Shown here in pieces: positions 1 to 6,298 of a stretch of 10,345 nucleotides of DNA (position 1 is the stretch's first letter; every line of letters begins with the position of its first letter). This stretch comes from an uncultured Verrucomicrobiota bacterium. Lineage in GTDB: Bacteria; Verrucomicrobiota; Kiritimatiellia; RFP12; UBA1067. Both the position numbers and the translations under genes were made by a program. Below the pieces are notes generated by a model. It worked only from the letters and a program-made list of their open reading frames with translations. It was not told the origin of the DNA and did no database searches. The stretch spans positions 1 through 10,345 of the forward strand of contig CAMOIK010000071.1 of the NCBI GenBank assembly GCA_946615875.1, read 5' to 3'.

Positions 1-92
1 GCCGTCCACGTGTATGTTTTCGCCGCCGAAGCGGACAGCGCCAGACCAAACGCAGCGCACAACGCGCCGACTGCTCTTAATAGTGCTTTCAT
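1..92 (-). CDS. Exported protein, N-terminal fragment (signal peptide only)
   Basis: The window holds the first 30 codons of a gene that continues beyond the left edge. The ATG at 92-90 is preceded by a perfect AAAGGAG ribosome binding site (103-109) ten bases upstream. The peptide begins MKALLRAVGALCAAFGLALS and continues ASAAKTYTWT. This is a textbook Sec signal peptide: basic n-region (K2, R6), a hydrophobic core of about 14 residues, and a likely signal peptidase I site after Ala-Ser-Ala (residues 21-23). The mature protein is therefore expected outside the cytoplasm, but only about seven of its residues are visible, so no function can be given. It has its own promoter (143-171). Lying next to a sugar-utilisation locus it could be a secreted hydrolase or binding protein, but that is a guess. 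Confidence 0.8.
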   Translation of the reverse strand, partial: MKALLRAVGALCAAFGLALSASAAKTYTWT

Positions 93-112
93 CGTGGTTT
101 AGCTCCTTTGTT

Positions 113-140
113 ATGTCGCGGGACAATCCCCACGCAACAT
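113..140. promoter_or_regulatory. Imperfect 28-bp dyad at the start of the left-edge gene
   Basis: The two halves begin ATGTCGCG and end CGCAACAT on the plus strand, so the ends are inverted repeats (ATGT/ACAT plus GCG/CGC) with a further GGGA/TCCC match toward the centre. The element lies just downstream of the -10 box (143-148), across the predicted transcription start near 136, and just before the ribosome binding site at 103-109. It could be an operator or a short 5'-leader hairpin. The symmetry is visible directly; any regulatory role is inference. Confidence 0.35.
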
Positions 141-142
141 AA

Positions 143-171
143 ATTGTAGCATTACGGCGCGAAGTTTTCAG
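143..171 (-). promoter_or_regulatory. Promoter of the left-edge exported-protein gene
   Basis: On the minus strand a -35 like CTGAAA (171-166) is followed by a 17-base spacer and TACAAT (148-143), which carries the extended -10 dinucleotide as TGCTACAAT. The start of transcription would fall near 136, giving a leader of about 44 bases. The -35 and its three preceding bases (TGCCTGAAA) are identical to those of the PIG-L gene promoter at 2238-2266, which supports both calls. Confidence 0.55.
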
Positions 172-234
172 GCAAAATCTATCTGCGTTTTTCGGCAGTG
201 CGGCAGCGGACATCCTTCCGTCTCGCCGCCCCGG

Positions 235-1473
235 CTAGCGCGGGACCGTCCTCCGAGCGCCCATGCTGCGGTATTCGCTCATGGTCTTGCCGAAGCGCTT
301 GACGAAGACGTGCTCCATGTAGGACTCCGAGCTGTAGCCGCAAGAACGCGCGATTTCGCGGTGCGAGAGCCTTGTGCCGGAAAGCAGCGTCTGCGCGCGC
401 GCCATGCGGGCGTTCTCGATGGCTTCGCGTACCGACATTCCGTTGATCTGCCTGTATCTGAGGTCGAGCAGACGGCGGGAAATGCCGAGCATTCCCGCGA
501 TGATGTCGGAATTGAGTCCCCGGCAGGCGCGATCGGCGATTATTTCGTCGGCCCGCCTGACCAGCCTGCCGGAAGGCGCGCACGGCGCTGTGGACATCCT
601 GTCCGTTACCGTGACGGAGCCGCCCACCAGTTGATGGGCCGGGACCCGCTCGCCATCCATCAGCAACGCCAGCGTCTTGGCGGCGAGATGCCCCTCGCTC
701 TCGAAATCGGGCCGTATGCTGGAGAGAGAAGGCCGCGTGTGGATGCAGAAAATCGGGTCGTCGTCAACGCCAAGGACCGCCAGATCGTCCGGCACGCGCA
801 CCCCGCCTTCCGCGCAGACGCGCAGAACGGCGTCGGCGCAATGGTCGTTCGACGCGAACACGGCCGCCGGTTTCGGCAGCTTCCTCAGCCATGCGAGGAG
901 TTCATCCCTCTGCCTTTTCGCGTCGCCCTGGAATATGCGGACGTTGCGGCGGCCTAGGAGGCGCAGCTCGCGCGCGAAGAACGCCCCCCTGTCGCGGGAC
1001 CATGCGCGGTCGGCGAATGCGCCGACGAAGCCGAACGATTCGTAGTTGCCGATTTCCGCGAGGTGCTGGGCGGCCTTGCGTCCTATGGCCTCGGAATCCA
1101 GCGACACGAAAGCACATTTCGCCCCTCGCCGCGCGTAGCGGCGGAGGTCCAGCGGGAGGTCGATGCCCACGGCGGGGATCTTGCGCGAGACGAGGAATGC
1201 GAGCGCATCTTCGTCGAAACACGGCTCGTATCCGGCCAGGCCCGGGCGGGTGTTGATGCCGCACACGACGCCGTCAACAGCGTCCGCCGGGAAATCCCTG
1301 AAAAGCTGCGAACCGAACGAATGCCGCACTATCCGCAAGTCCCACTCGACGCCGCTCTCGCGGACGTGTCGCATTATGCCGTTGTATTCGTCCACTCCCT
1401 CGCGGTAGGCGAACGGCAGGGCGACTACCACGACGGGCGGTTCGCGCCGACAACTCTTCGCATGGTTTGCCAT
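235..1473 (-). CDS. XylR-like transcriptional regulator (PBP-like sensor + AraC-type HTH)
   Basis: This 412-residue protein has the XylR layout (the E. coli protein has about 390 residues). Residues about 13-285 form a type I periplasmic-binding-protein/LacI-type sensor: a VVVVALPF first strand, VFASNDHCADAVLR, and the LAVLGVDDDP segment followed by RPSLSSIRPDFESEG. Residues about 305-405 form an AraC/XylS double helix-turn-helix, with a second HTH of the type LSHREIARSCGYSSESYMEH and an FGKTMSEYR end. Such proteins bind a sugar in the cytoplasm through the sensor and activate sugar genes through the HTH pair. It lacks an N-terminal LacI HTH, as expected for this class. No ribosome binding site precedes the ATG at 1473, and the -10 box lies only eight bases upstream, so the mRNA is probably leaderless. 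It sits downstream of the catabolic operon and likely senses a sugar or intermediate of that pathway; the ligand is unknown. Confidence 0.9.
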   Translation of the reverse strand: MANHAKSCRREPPVVVVALPFAYREGVDEYNGIMRHVRESGVEWDLRIVRHSFGSQLFRDFPADAVDGVVCGINTRPGLAGYEPCFDEDALAFLVSRKIPAVGIDLPLDLRRYARRGAKCAFVSLDSEAIGRKAAQHLAEIGNYESFGFVGAFADRAWSRDRGAFFARELRLLGRRNVRIFQGDAKRQRDELLAWLRKLPKPAAVFASNDHCADAVLRVCAEGGVRVPDDLAVLGVDDDPIFCIHTRPSLSSIRPDFESEGHLAAKTLALLMDGERVPAHQLVGGSVTVTDRMSTAPCAPSGRLVRRADEIIADRACRGLNSDIIAGMLGISRRLLDLRYRQINGMSVREAIENARMARAQTLLSGTRLSHREIARSCGYSSESYMEHVFVKRFGKTMSEYRSMGARRTVPR

Positions 1474-1481
1474 CGCCGCGT

Positions 1482-1510
1482 ATTATACCAAAACCCGCGC
1501 GTTCAGGGAA
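1482..1510 (-). promoter_or_regulatory. Promoter of the XylR-like gene, leaderless arrangement
   Basis: A perfect TATAAT (1487-1482) is preceded by TGG, making the extended -10 TGGTATAAT. A weak -35, TTCCCT (1510-1505), lies 17 bases upstream. Transcription would start near 1475, two bases before the ATG at 1473, and there is no purine-rich ribosome binding site between. The -35 lies inside the last codons of the PIG-L gene. The sequence after the box (ACGCGGCG) resembles that after the PIG-L -10 box. Confidence 0.65.
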
Positions 1511-2207
1511 GCAGCCGGAAGTCCGGCATATAGCCGTGGATGCGGTGCGCCTGGAAAGTCTCGGCGTATCTGCAGCCGCATTGGATGCCGCGAAAACGCG
1601 CCCACGTCCGCGCCTCCTCGGCGAAATCTGTGCAGCCAAACTCCGACATGTACGGGAACTGGCTCTTGTGGAAGTAGATGCCCTTGAGCTTTTCTTCGCA
1701 TTCTTCGGAGATATCGACATAAACCTCCGGCAGGTAGTTTATGCCGTATGTCGGCTCCCAGTAGAAAAGCGAAACCTTCTTGGCGCACGGCTTCTCGCTG
1801 GAGCGCTGGTTCCTTCCCGGCAGGGAGAGCAGCATCTCTCGCACGAGGCGCGAGGTCATGGCGTGGTCGGTCGATTCGTCCGCCGGGTTGTGGGTGAAGA
1901 TCACGTCCGGATCGGCCCAGCGCATCGCGTCCAGCACCTGCGTGCGCGTCTCGTCGCTGTCGAAGAGCCTCTCGTCGTCGTTGCGCATGAAGCGCACCTC
2001 TGCGCCGTAGAGCGCGGCGGATTCGCGCATCTCGGCCTCGCGGACGCGGCCGATCTCCTCTACGTCGGTCATCACGTTCGAGCCGGTGTTGCCGCTCGTC
2101 GTGAGAGCGATGAATATCTTGTGCCCCTGCTTCCTGTACTTGAGCAGCGTTCCGCCCACGGTCAGCTCGATGTCGTCAGGATGCGCGCATACCGCCAGAA
2201 TGTTCAT
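1503..2207 (-). CDS. PIG-L (LmbE-like) family deacetylase
   Basis: The 234-residue protein starts MNILAVCAHPDDIELTVGGT. This matches the PIG-L/LmbE family, zinc-dependent enzymes that remove N-acetyl groups from amino sugars (GlcNAc-PI, MshB, BshB, chitobiose-type substrates). The AHPDD motif supplies His9 and Asp12; the second zinc-site segment is NPADESTDHAMTSR with His115. Length is normal for the family, and no signal peptide or membrane segment is present, so it is cytoplasmic. The frame stays open 21 codons upstream to 2270, but that stretch contains the promoter, and the ATG at 2207 has an AGGGGA site seven bases upstream and gives the conserved family N-terminus. It follows the GH2 gene by 62 bases but has its own promoter. 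It may deacetylate an amino sugar released from the same polymer; the substrate cannot be told from the sequence. Confidence 0.92.
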   Translation of the reverse strand: MNILAVCAHPDDIELTVGGTLLKYRKQGHKIFIALTTSGNTGSNVMTDVEEIGRVREAEMRESAALYGAEVRFMRNDDERLFDSDETRTQVLDAMRWADPDVIFTHNPADESTDHAMTSRLVREMLLSLPGRNQRSSEKPCAKKVSLFYWEPTYGINYLPEVYVDISEECEEKLKGIYFHKSQFPYMSEFGCTDFAEEARTWARFRGIQCGCRYAETFQAHRIHGYMPDFRLLP

Positions 2208-2214
2208 GCAGACT

Positions 2215-2220
2215 TCCCCT
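2215..2220 (-). promoter_or_regulatory. Ribosome binding site fixing the PIG-L start
   Basis: AGGGGA on the minus strand lies seven bases before the ATG at 2207. With the -10 box further upstream at 2238-2243, it rules out the longer in-frame start at 2270, which would lie upstream of the predicted transcription start. Confidence 0.6.
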
Positions 2221-2237
2221 TTCTTTCGCCGCGGCGC

Positions 2238-2266
2238 ATTATACCACGGGAGGCTTGGAATTTCAG
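2238..2266 (-). promoter_or_regulatory. Promoter of the PIG-L deacetylase gene
   Basis: CTGAAA (2266-2261), a 17-base spacer and a perfect extended -10 TGGTATAAT (TATAAT at 2243-2238) lie on the minus strand. The -35 begins three bases after the GH2 stop codon. The predicted start near 2231 gives a leader of about 23 bases containing the ribosome binding site. No hairpin terminator is visible between the GH2 stop and this promoter, so read-through from the operon is possible. Confidence 0.7.
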
Positions 2267-2269
2267 GCA

Positions 2270-5200
2270 CTATTCACCTTCGCTATCAGGCAAACGCCGC
2301 AGCTCGTCGATGATTCCGTCGAGGAGCGCCGTTCCCTCCGGCGTGCCGGAGAGGAGGTCCAGGGCGAAAGCGGCGATATGGCGGCCCTTGTCGCGCCGCA
2401 TCTCGCCGAGATACAGGAAGCAGTCCTTCTTCCCTTCCCCGACGATGATCGGCCGCGACACGTCCGCGCCGCCCTCCGAAAGCGGCAGCGCCCCCTTCTT
2501 GACCATGCGGAAAAGGAGCGGGGTGAGCGCGCCCTCGTGCGGCAGGCCGGCCAGCTCCGGAGAGTCCTTCGCGAGCGCCGTCCCCACCTGCTCGCCCATC
2601 GACCACCAGCCGAGCGAGACGTTGGGCTTGCCGTCGCCGCCCGAGACGGTGAGCACGCGCCGTCCGCTGGCGAGCGCGTCTGCGGCGACGGGCGAACCGA
2701 ACGGCGCGACGACCACGCGGGCGTCTGCGGCGGCGGGCGAAGCGGCATCGATCACGCCGTCGTAGAACCTTTCCATCGCGCCCAGCAGCGACGCGTCGGC
2801 GGCGATGCCGACGCCATTGCGCTTCGCCCTCGCCGGAAACAGCCAGAATTCCCATTCGTTCGCGGTGCCGTCGATCTCCGCCCTGAGAGTCGCCTTGACC
2901 GCCTTGGAAACCACCGGGACGACGAACGACACGCGCGCGACCGGCCGAGCATTCCCTTCCGGCATGTCTGCGAGAGGCTCGACACCCTCCAGCAACGTAG
3001 CGCCGTCGGCCGACAGGCGCCAGCGCAGCACGGCGCCGCGCTTCGGCGCGCCGTCGTAGTTGGCGAAAAAGAACGTGGCCTCGCGCTTCTCGCCGGCCTG
3101 GGCCACGGGGCAGTCGGGCGAGAAATCGGCCAGCACCGCGCTCGTGCCGTTGAACATCGCGAACCGCTCCGGGGAAAGTCCGCCCTTCTTCGTCTGCCAG
3201 AACGGATCCAGGAGCCCCTGCGCCGAGTGTATGGCGCCGTTGGCGACCGCCACGTCCACCACGGTCCAGAAGCAGTAGCCGTCGCAGAACGGGTCCTTGC
3301 GGGCCGATTCGATGCCGCGCTTCTGGTAAACGCCCTGCAGCGTGTGCTGGGCGTCCTGCAAAGCGTCGCCCCAGGCGAGATCGAGTCCGCGCGCGGCCAG
3401 CCATGCGGCGCGGTCTTCGCGGGAGTCCGGCGGGAGCCACGCGCCGGTGTAGAGCGGATTGAGCCGCGTATCCTGCTTGACGCAGAGATTCAGGTATTCG
3501 TGGCATACGAACGGCCTTTCGGGCGCCAAGGAGCCGCGCGGCCACACGTCGCGAGGGCCGGAATCGTAGTCCGAGTTGCCCGGGTCGTTGCATCCGTCGT
3601 CGTCGCCGCACTCCAGCCAGCACGGCCTGTCGCCGTCCTGGTGGATCACGAGCCTGTCGGGATCGGTGCGCTTGACGAAGGCGTACATCTTCTTTTCGAC
3701 GTACGGTCCGAGCCGTCCCTCGTTCCCGCCGCAGTACACGGCGAACGAAGGATGGCGGGAGTAGTGCGCCTGGAGTTCGCGCAGGTCGCGCAGCGGATCG
3801 AACGTGAACGCCTCGGTCGGGATGTCGGTGTAGTATGGCAGCTCCGCCTGGACGAGGATGCCCGCCTCGTCCGCCGCCTCGAAATACTCCGGCACTTCGC
3901 AGTGGGTGTGGAGGCGCACGAAGTTGAAGCCTGCCGCCTTCGCCTTTCTCAGGTGCTCCAGGTGCGTCTCGCGGTCTGGCGGCGGCAGGCCCGTGAGCGG
4001 ATACACGCTGTCGTCGCCGAACCCGCGCATGAAGCACGGATGGCCGTTGAGGTAGAACTCGCCGCCGCGCACCTCCAGCTTGCGGACCCCGAAGCGCTCG
4101 CGCCACGTGTGCACGACCGCGCCGGCGCCGTCCAGCAGCGAGATTTCAGCCCAGTAGAGGTCGGGGCGCTCGGGCGACCACGGGCGGAAGTCGCGGAGCG
4201 GCAGCCGCACCACCGTCTCGCCGCCGACGCAGGCCGGGGACGTCGCCGAAACGCCTTCGACGGCAACGCGCACGCGATGCGAGCGCGTATCGTCGCCCGC
4301 GACGGTCACGTGGGCCTCGGCGGCGCGCGCGTCGAAGTCGCCGCGCACCCATGCGTAGTCTATGCGGGTCTCCGGCGTCGCCTCGATTTCGACGTCGCGG
4401 TATATTCCGCCCCAGCGGTGGACGTTGCTCATCAACCCCTTGCGGGACGGCAGGGCGTTGCTGGCGCACGCGACGATGCGGTTGGTCGCGCCGGGCTTCA
4501 CGAACGGCGTGATGTCGTATTTGTAAGTGCCGCAGTAGGTATCGACCCACGCGACGGGATGCTTGTTCACCCAGAACCAGCCCTGCGACTTCACGCCGCC
4601 GATCTTCAGCCACACCTTCTTCCCGGCCCAGTCCCGCGGCAGCGCGACGTCCTTGCGATACCATCCCTCGCCGACATAGACGTGGCGCAGCATCTTCGGG
4701 CTGGAATCCCAGAGCGGATCCCACGGGATGCCCATGCCCGGTTCGCCCACGCCCTGCGCCTCCCAGGCGCCGGGCACGCCGATCTTCCGAGCGTTCGCCC
4801 ACGGCGCATCCACGCCGAACCTGCGCTCGCGCGGCGTCGTCTCGTCCGTCATCGCGAACGGCGTCCTGGTGTGGAGATAGCGGCGCGGGAACAACTTCGG
4901 CTGGGCGACGAAGTCCCATTCGCCGCGCAGGGAGATCACGTCTGCGGAAGCCTCGCGCCCGACCTGGTTCACCACGGCGGGGAGCGGCTTTATCCCCGCC
5001 CAGCAATCCACGCCGCGGAGCTCCTCTTCGGCGGGGGCGGCGGCGGCCGAGCAGGCGACGAGCGCGGCGCACGAAAGGACGGCGGTGCGCGAGCCGGCGA
5101 GCGCGTAGCACAGGATGTAGGCGAGGAATGCCACGAACACCCAGCAGCTGGAGAGTATGCCGAAGCGGTCCGTCACAAGCCCCACGAACGCCAATAGAGC

Positions 5201-6298
5201 GCCGCCGGAGACAAGCGACATCGTTATGCCCGAGGCGACGGGCGCCAGCTTCCCCAGACCCTCCGTCGCCAGGTTGAATATGCCGCCGAACATCACCGAA
5301 ATGCCAAGCCCGCACAGCGTCATCAGTATCGCCGGCAGCGGGAGCGCCACCGGCGCGAACGGTATCGCGACGCGGACGAACGGCACGCTCGCCGCCGCCG
5401 CCAGCAACACGATGCAGAATGCCGCGGCCGAAGCGACCATGGCGCGCGGCGAGACGCGGTTGCCGAAGACCCCTGCGCCGAAGCGGCCGATCATCATGGC
5501 GGCGCAGTATGCGGAGACCATGGCGCCGCCCACCACGGCCCCGGAGTAGGCCGGGGTGCCCTCGGCGGTGAGGTAGAGGTTCACCATGTTGCAGATGCCG
5601 CACTCCACCGGCTCGAAGAGGAACATAGCGAGCGCACCGAGCGCGAAATGCCGGAACCTGAACGCGGCGGCGACGTCGCGCCACGGCGACGGGGCCGACG
5701 GCTCCAGATGCGGCTCGGGCATCCCGGCCTTGAAGACCGCCGCGAAGCCGAGCACGAGTAAGACGAGCGCGGCGGCCTGGACCGGCAGTGCGTCCAGCAC
5801 GTTCGCCCCGGCCACCTCGCCGCCGATCAGCAAGCCGAGCAGCAGCGGCGAAGACATCCCGCCGATGGAGTTGAACGTGCCGCCGTACTGCACCAGCCTG
5901 TTGCCGCCCATGCCGCCGCCGCCGAGCGTATTCAGCATCGGATTGACCGCGACGTTCAGCATGCACATCGAAAGGCCTGCGACGAACGCGCCCGCCACGT
6001 ACACGGCGAACGACGCGGCGAACCCCGCGGCGATCTGCATCCCGACCCCCGCCACGCCCACGGAGACCGCCGCCAGCGTCGTGAAGCGGTATCCTTTTCT
6101 TTTCAGGAGCATACCGCACGGCAGCCCCATGAAGAGGTATGCGAGGAAGTTGGCCGCGGCGCCGAACTGGGAAAGCGCGTTCGACGCGCCGAACTGCGCC
6201 TTGACGACGGCGGCGAGCGGCCCCGTGAACATGGTGACGAACCCCACCATGAACGCCATGCCGAACATGGCGGCTATCGCCAGACCCTTCCCTTTCAT
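2270..6298 (-). CDS. Fusion of FucP-like MFS sugar transporter and GH2 glycoside hydrolase
   Basis: One uninterrupted 1342-residue frame. Residues 1-402 are a Major Facilitator protein with about twelve hydrophobic helices and FucP-like features: MLLKRKGYR after helix 2, LNVAVNPML in helix 4, GGTFNSIGGMSSPLLLG in helix 5, and a helix 11 loop LVTDRFG. Residues 404-423 look like a signal peptide without a Met. Residues about 425-1150 are a glycoside hydrolase family 2 enzyme: jelly-roll sugar-binding domain (about 455-640, with NVHRWGGIYRDVEIEA), Ig-like domain (to about 745) and TIM barrel, with acid/base Glu860 in GGNE and probable nucleophile Glu934 in CHEYLN. Residues about 1155-1342 resemble the GATase-like C-terminal domain of many Bacteroidetes-type GH2 enzymes. 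The ATG at 6298 overlaps the dehydratase stop as ATGA and gives the transporter N-terminus; the frame's longer extension to 6973 is antisense-free but only shadows the dehydratase. The substrate is unknown. A lost stop through mutation or assembly error is the alternative to a true fusion. Confidence 0.85.
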   Translation of the reverse strand: MKGKGLAIAAMFGMAFMVGFVTMFTGPLAAVVKAQFGASNALSQFGAAANFLAYLFMGLPCGMLLKRKGYRFTTLAAVSVGVAGVGMQIAAGFAASFAVYVAGAFVAGLSMCMLNVAVNPMLNTLGGGGMGGNRLVQYGGTFNSIGGMSSPLLLGLLIGGEVAGANVLDALPVQAAALVLLVLGFAAVFKAGMPEPHLEPSAPSPWRDVAAAFRFRHFALGALAMFLFEPVECGICNMVNLYLTAEGTPAYSGAVVGGAMVSAYCAAMMIGRFGAGVFGNRVSPRAMVASAAAFCIVLLAAAASVPFVRVAIPFAPVALPLPAILMTLCGLGISVMFGGIFNLATEGLGKLAPVASGITMSLVSGGALLAFVGLVTDRFGILSSCWVFVAFLAYILCYALAGSRTAVLSCAALVACSAAAAPAEEELRGVDCWAGIKPLPAVVNQVGREASADVISLRGEWDFVAQPKLFPRRYLHTRTPFAMTDETTPRERRFGVDAPWANARKIGVPGAWEAQGVGEPGMGIPWDPLWDSSPKMLRHVYVGEGWYRKDVALPRDWAGKKVWLKIGGVKSQGWFWVNKHPVAWVDTYCGTYKYDITPFVKPGATNRIVACASNALPSRKGLMSNVHRWGGIYRDVEIEATPETRIDYAWVRGDFDARAAEAHVTVAGDDTRSHRVRVAVEGVSATSPACVGGETVVRLPLRDFRPWSPERPDLYWAEISLLDGAGAVVHTWRERFGVRKLEVRGGEFYLNGHPCFMRGFGDDSVYPLTGLPPPDRETHLEHLRKAKAAGFNFVRLHTHCEVPEYFEAADEAGILVQAELPYYTDIPTEAFTFDPLRDLRELQAHYSRHPSFAVYCGGNEGRLGPYVEKKMYAFVKRTDPDRLVIHQDGDRPCWLECGDDDGCNDPGNSDYDSGPRDVWPRGSLAPERPFVCHEYLNLCVKQDTRLNPLYTGAWLPPDSREDRAAWLAARGLDLAWGDALQDAQHTLQGVYQKRGIESARKDPFCDGYCFWTVVDVAVANGAIHSAQGLLDPFWQTKKGGLSPERFAMFNGTSAVLADFSPDCPVAQAGEKREATFFFANYDGAPKRGAVLRWRLSADGATLLEGVEPLADMPEGNARPVARVSFVVPVVSKAVKATLRAEIDGTANEWEFWLFPARAKRNGVGIAADASLLGAMERFYDGVIDAASPAAADARVVVAPFGSPVAADALASGRRVLTVSGGDGKPNVSLGWWSMGEQVGTALAKDSPELAGLPHEGALTPLLFRMVKKGALPLSEGGADVSRPIIVGEGKKDCFLYLGEMRRDKGRHIAAFALDLLSGTPEGTALLDGIIDELRRLPDSEGE
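5009..5026 (-). promoter_or_regulatory. Possible internal ribosome binding site and GTG start for the GH2 part
   Basis: GAGGAG (5026-5021) lies nine bases before an in-frame GTG (5011-5009, residue 430 of the fusion). Initiation here would make a free GH2 enzyme of 913 residues without the signal-like segment, hence cytoplasmic. The GAGGAG comes from consecutive Glu codons, so it may be a coincidence. No in-frame ATG lies between the last transporter helix and the GH2 domain. Confidence 0.25.
5030..5092 (-). other. Signal-peptide-like linker (thirteenth membrane segment) inside the fusion
   Basis: Codons 403-423 encode SRTAVLSCAALVACSAAAAP followed by Ala: one basic residue, a 16-residue hydrophobic core, and an Ala-Pro-Ala end directly before the acidic EEE start of the GH2 domain. 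By composition it is a Sec signal peptide lacking its Met. After twelve transporter helices, whose C-terminus is normally cytoplasmic, a thirteenth crossing would place the hydrolase on the outer face of the membrane, either tethered or released by signal peptidase. Confidence 0.55.

Larger units (their letters stand above)
93..234. other. Gap between the XylR-like gene and the left-edge gene
   Basis: Besides the promoter, dyad and ribosome binding site listed separately, this 142-base gap holds a directly repeated CGGCAG (193-198 and 201-206). I see no convincing hairpin terminator for the XylR-like gene and no further small gene. Confidence 0.5.

Noticed and set aside
2208..2269. Rho-independent terminator after the transporter-hydrolase gene
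   Set aside because: No GC-rich hairpin followed by a T run is visible in this 62-base gap; only the PIG-L promoter and ribosome binding site are there.
2208..2270. Longer PIG-L start at 2270 (21 extra residues)
   Set aside because: The extension crosses the promoter and the predicted transcription start and lies before the conserved family N-terminus; the ATG at 2207 has its own ribosome binding site.
1467..2765. A 432-codon plus-strand open frame across the PIG-L gene
   Set aside because: It is antisense to PIG-L and GH2 coding sequence, spans two promoter regions, and shows no recognisable domain.
2255..5197. A 980-codon open frame on the plus strand opposite the GH2 gene
   Set aside because: It is antisense to a gene with clear GH2 motifs, its translation is dominated by Arg, Ala, His, Val and Glu without any family pattern, and such shadows are common in GC-rich coding sequence.
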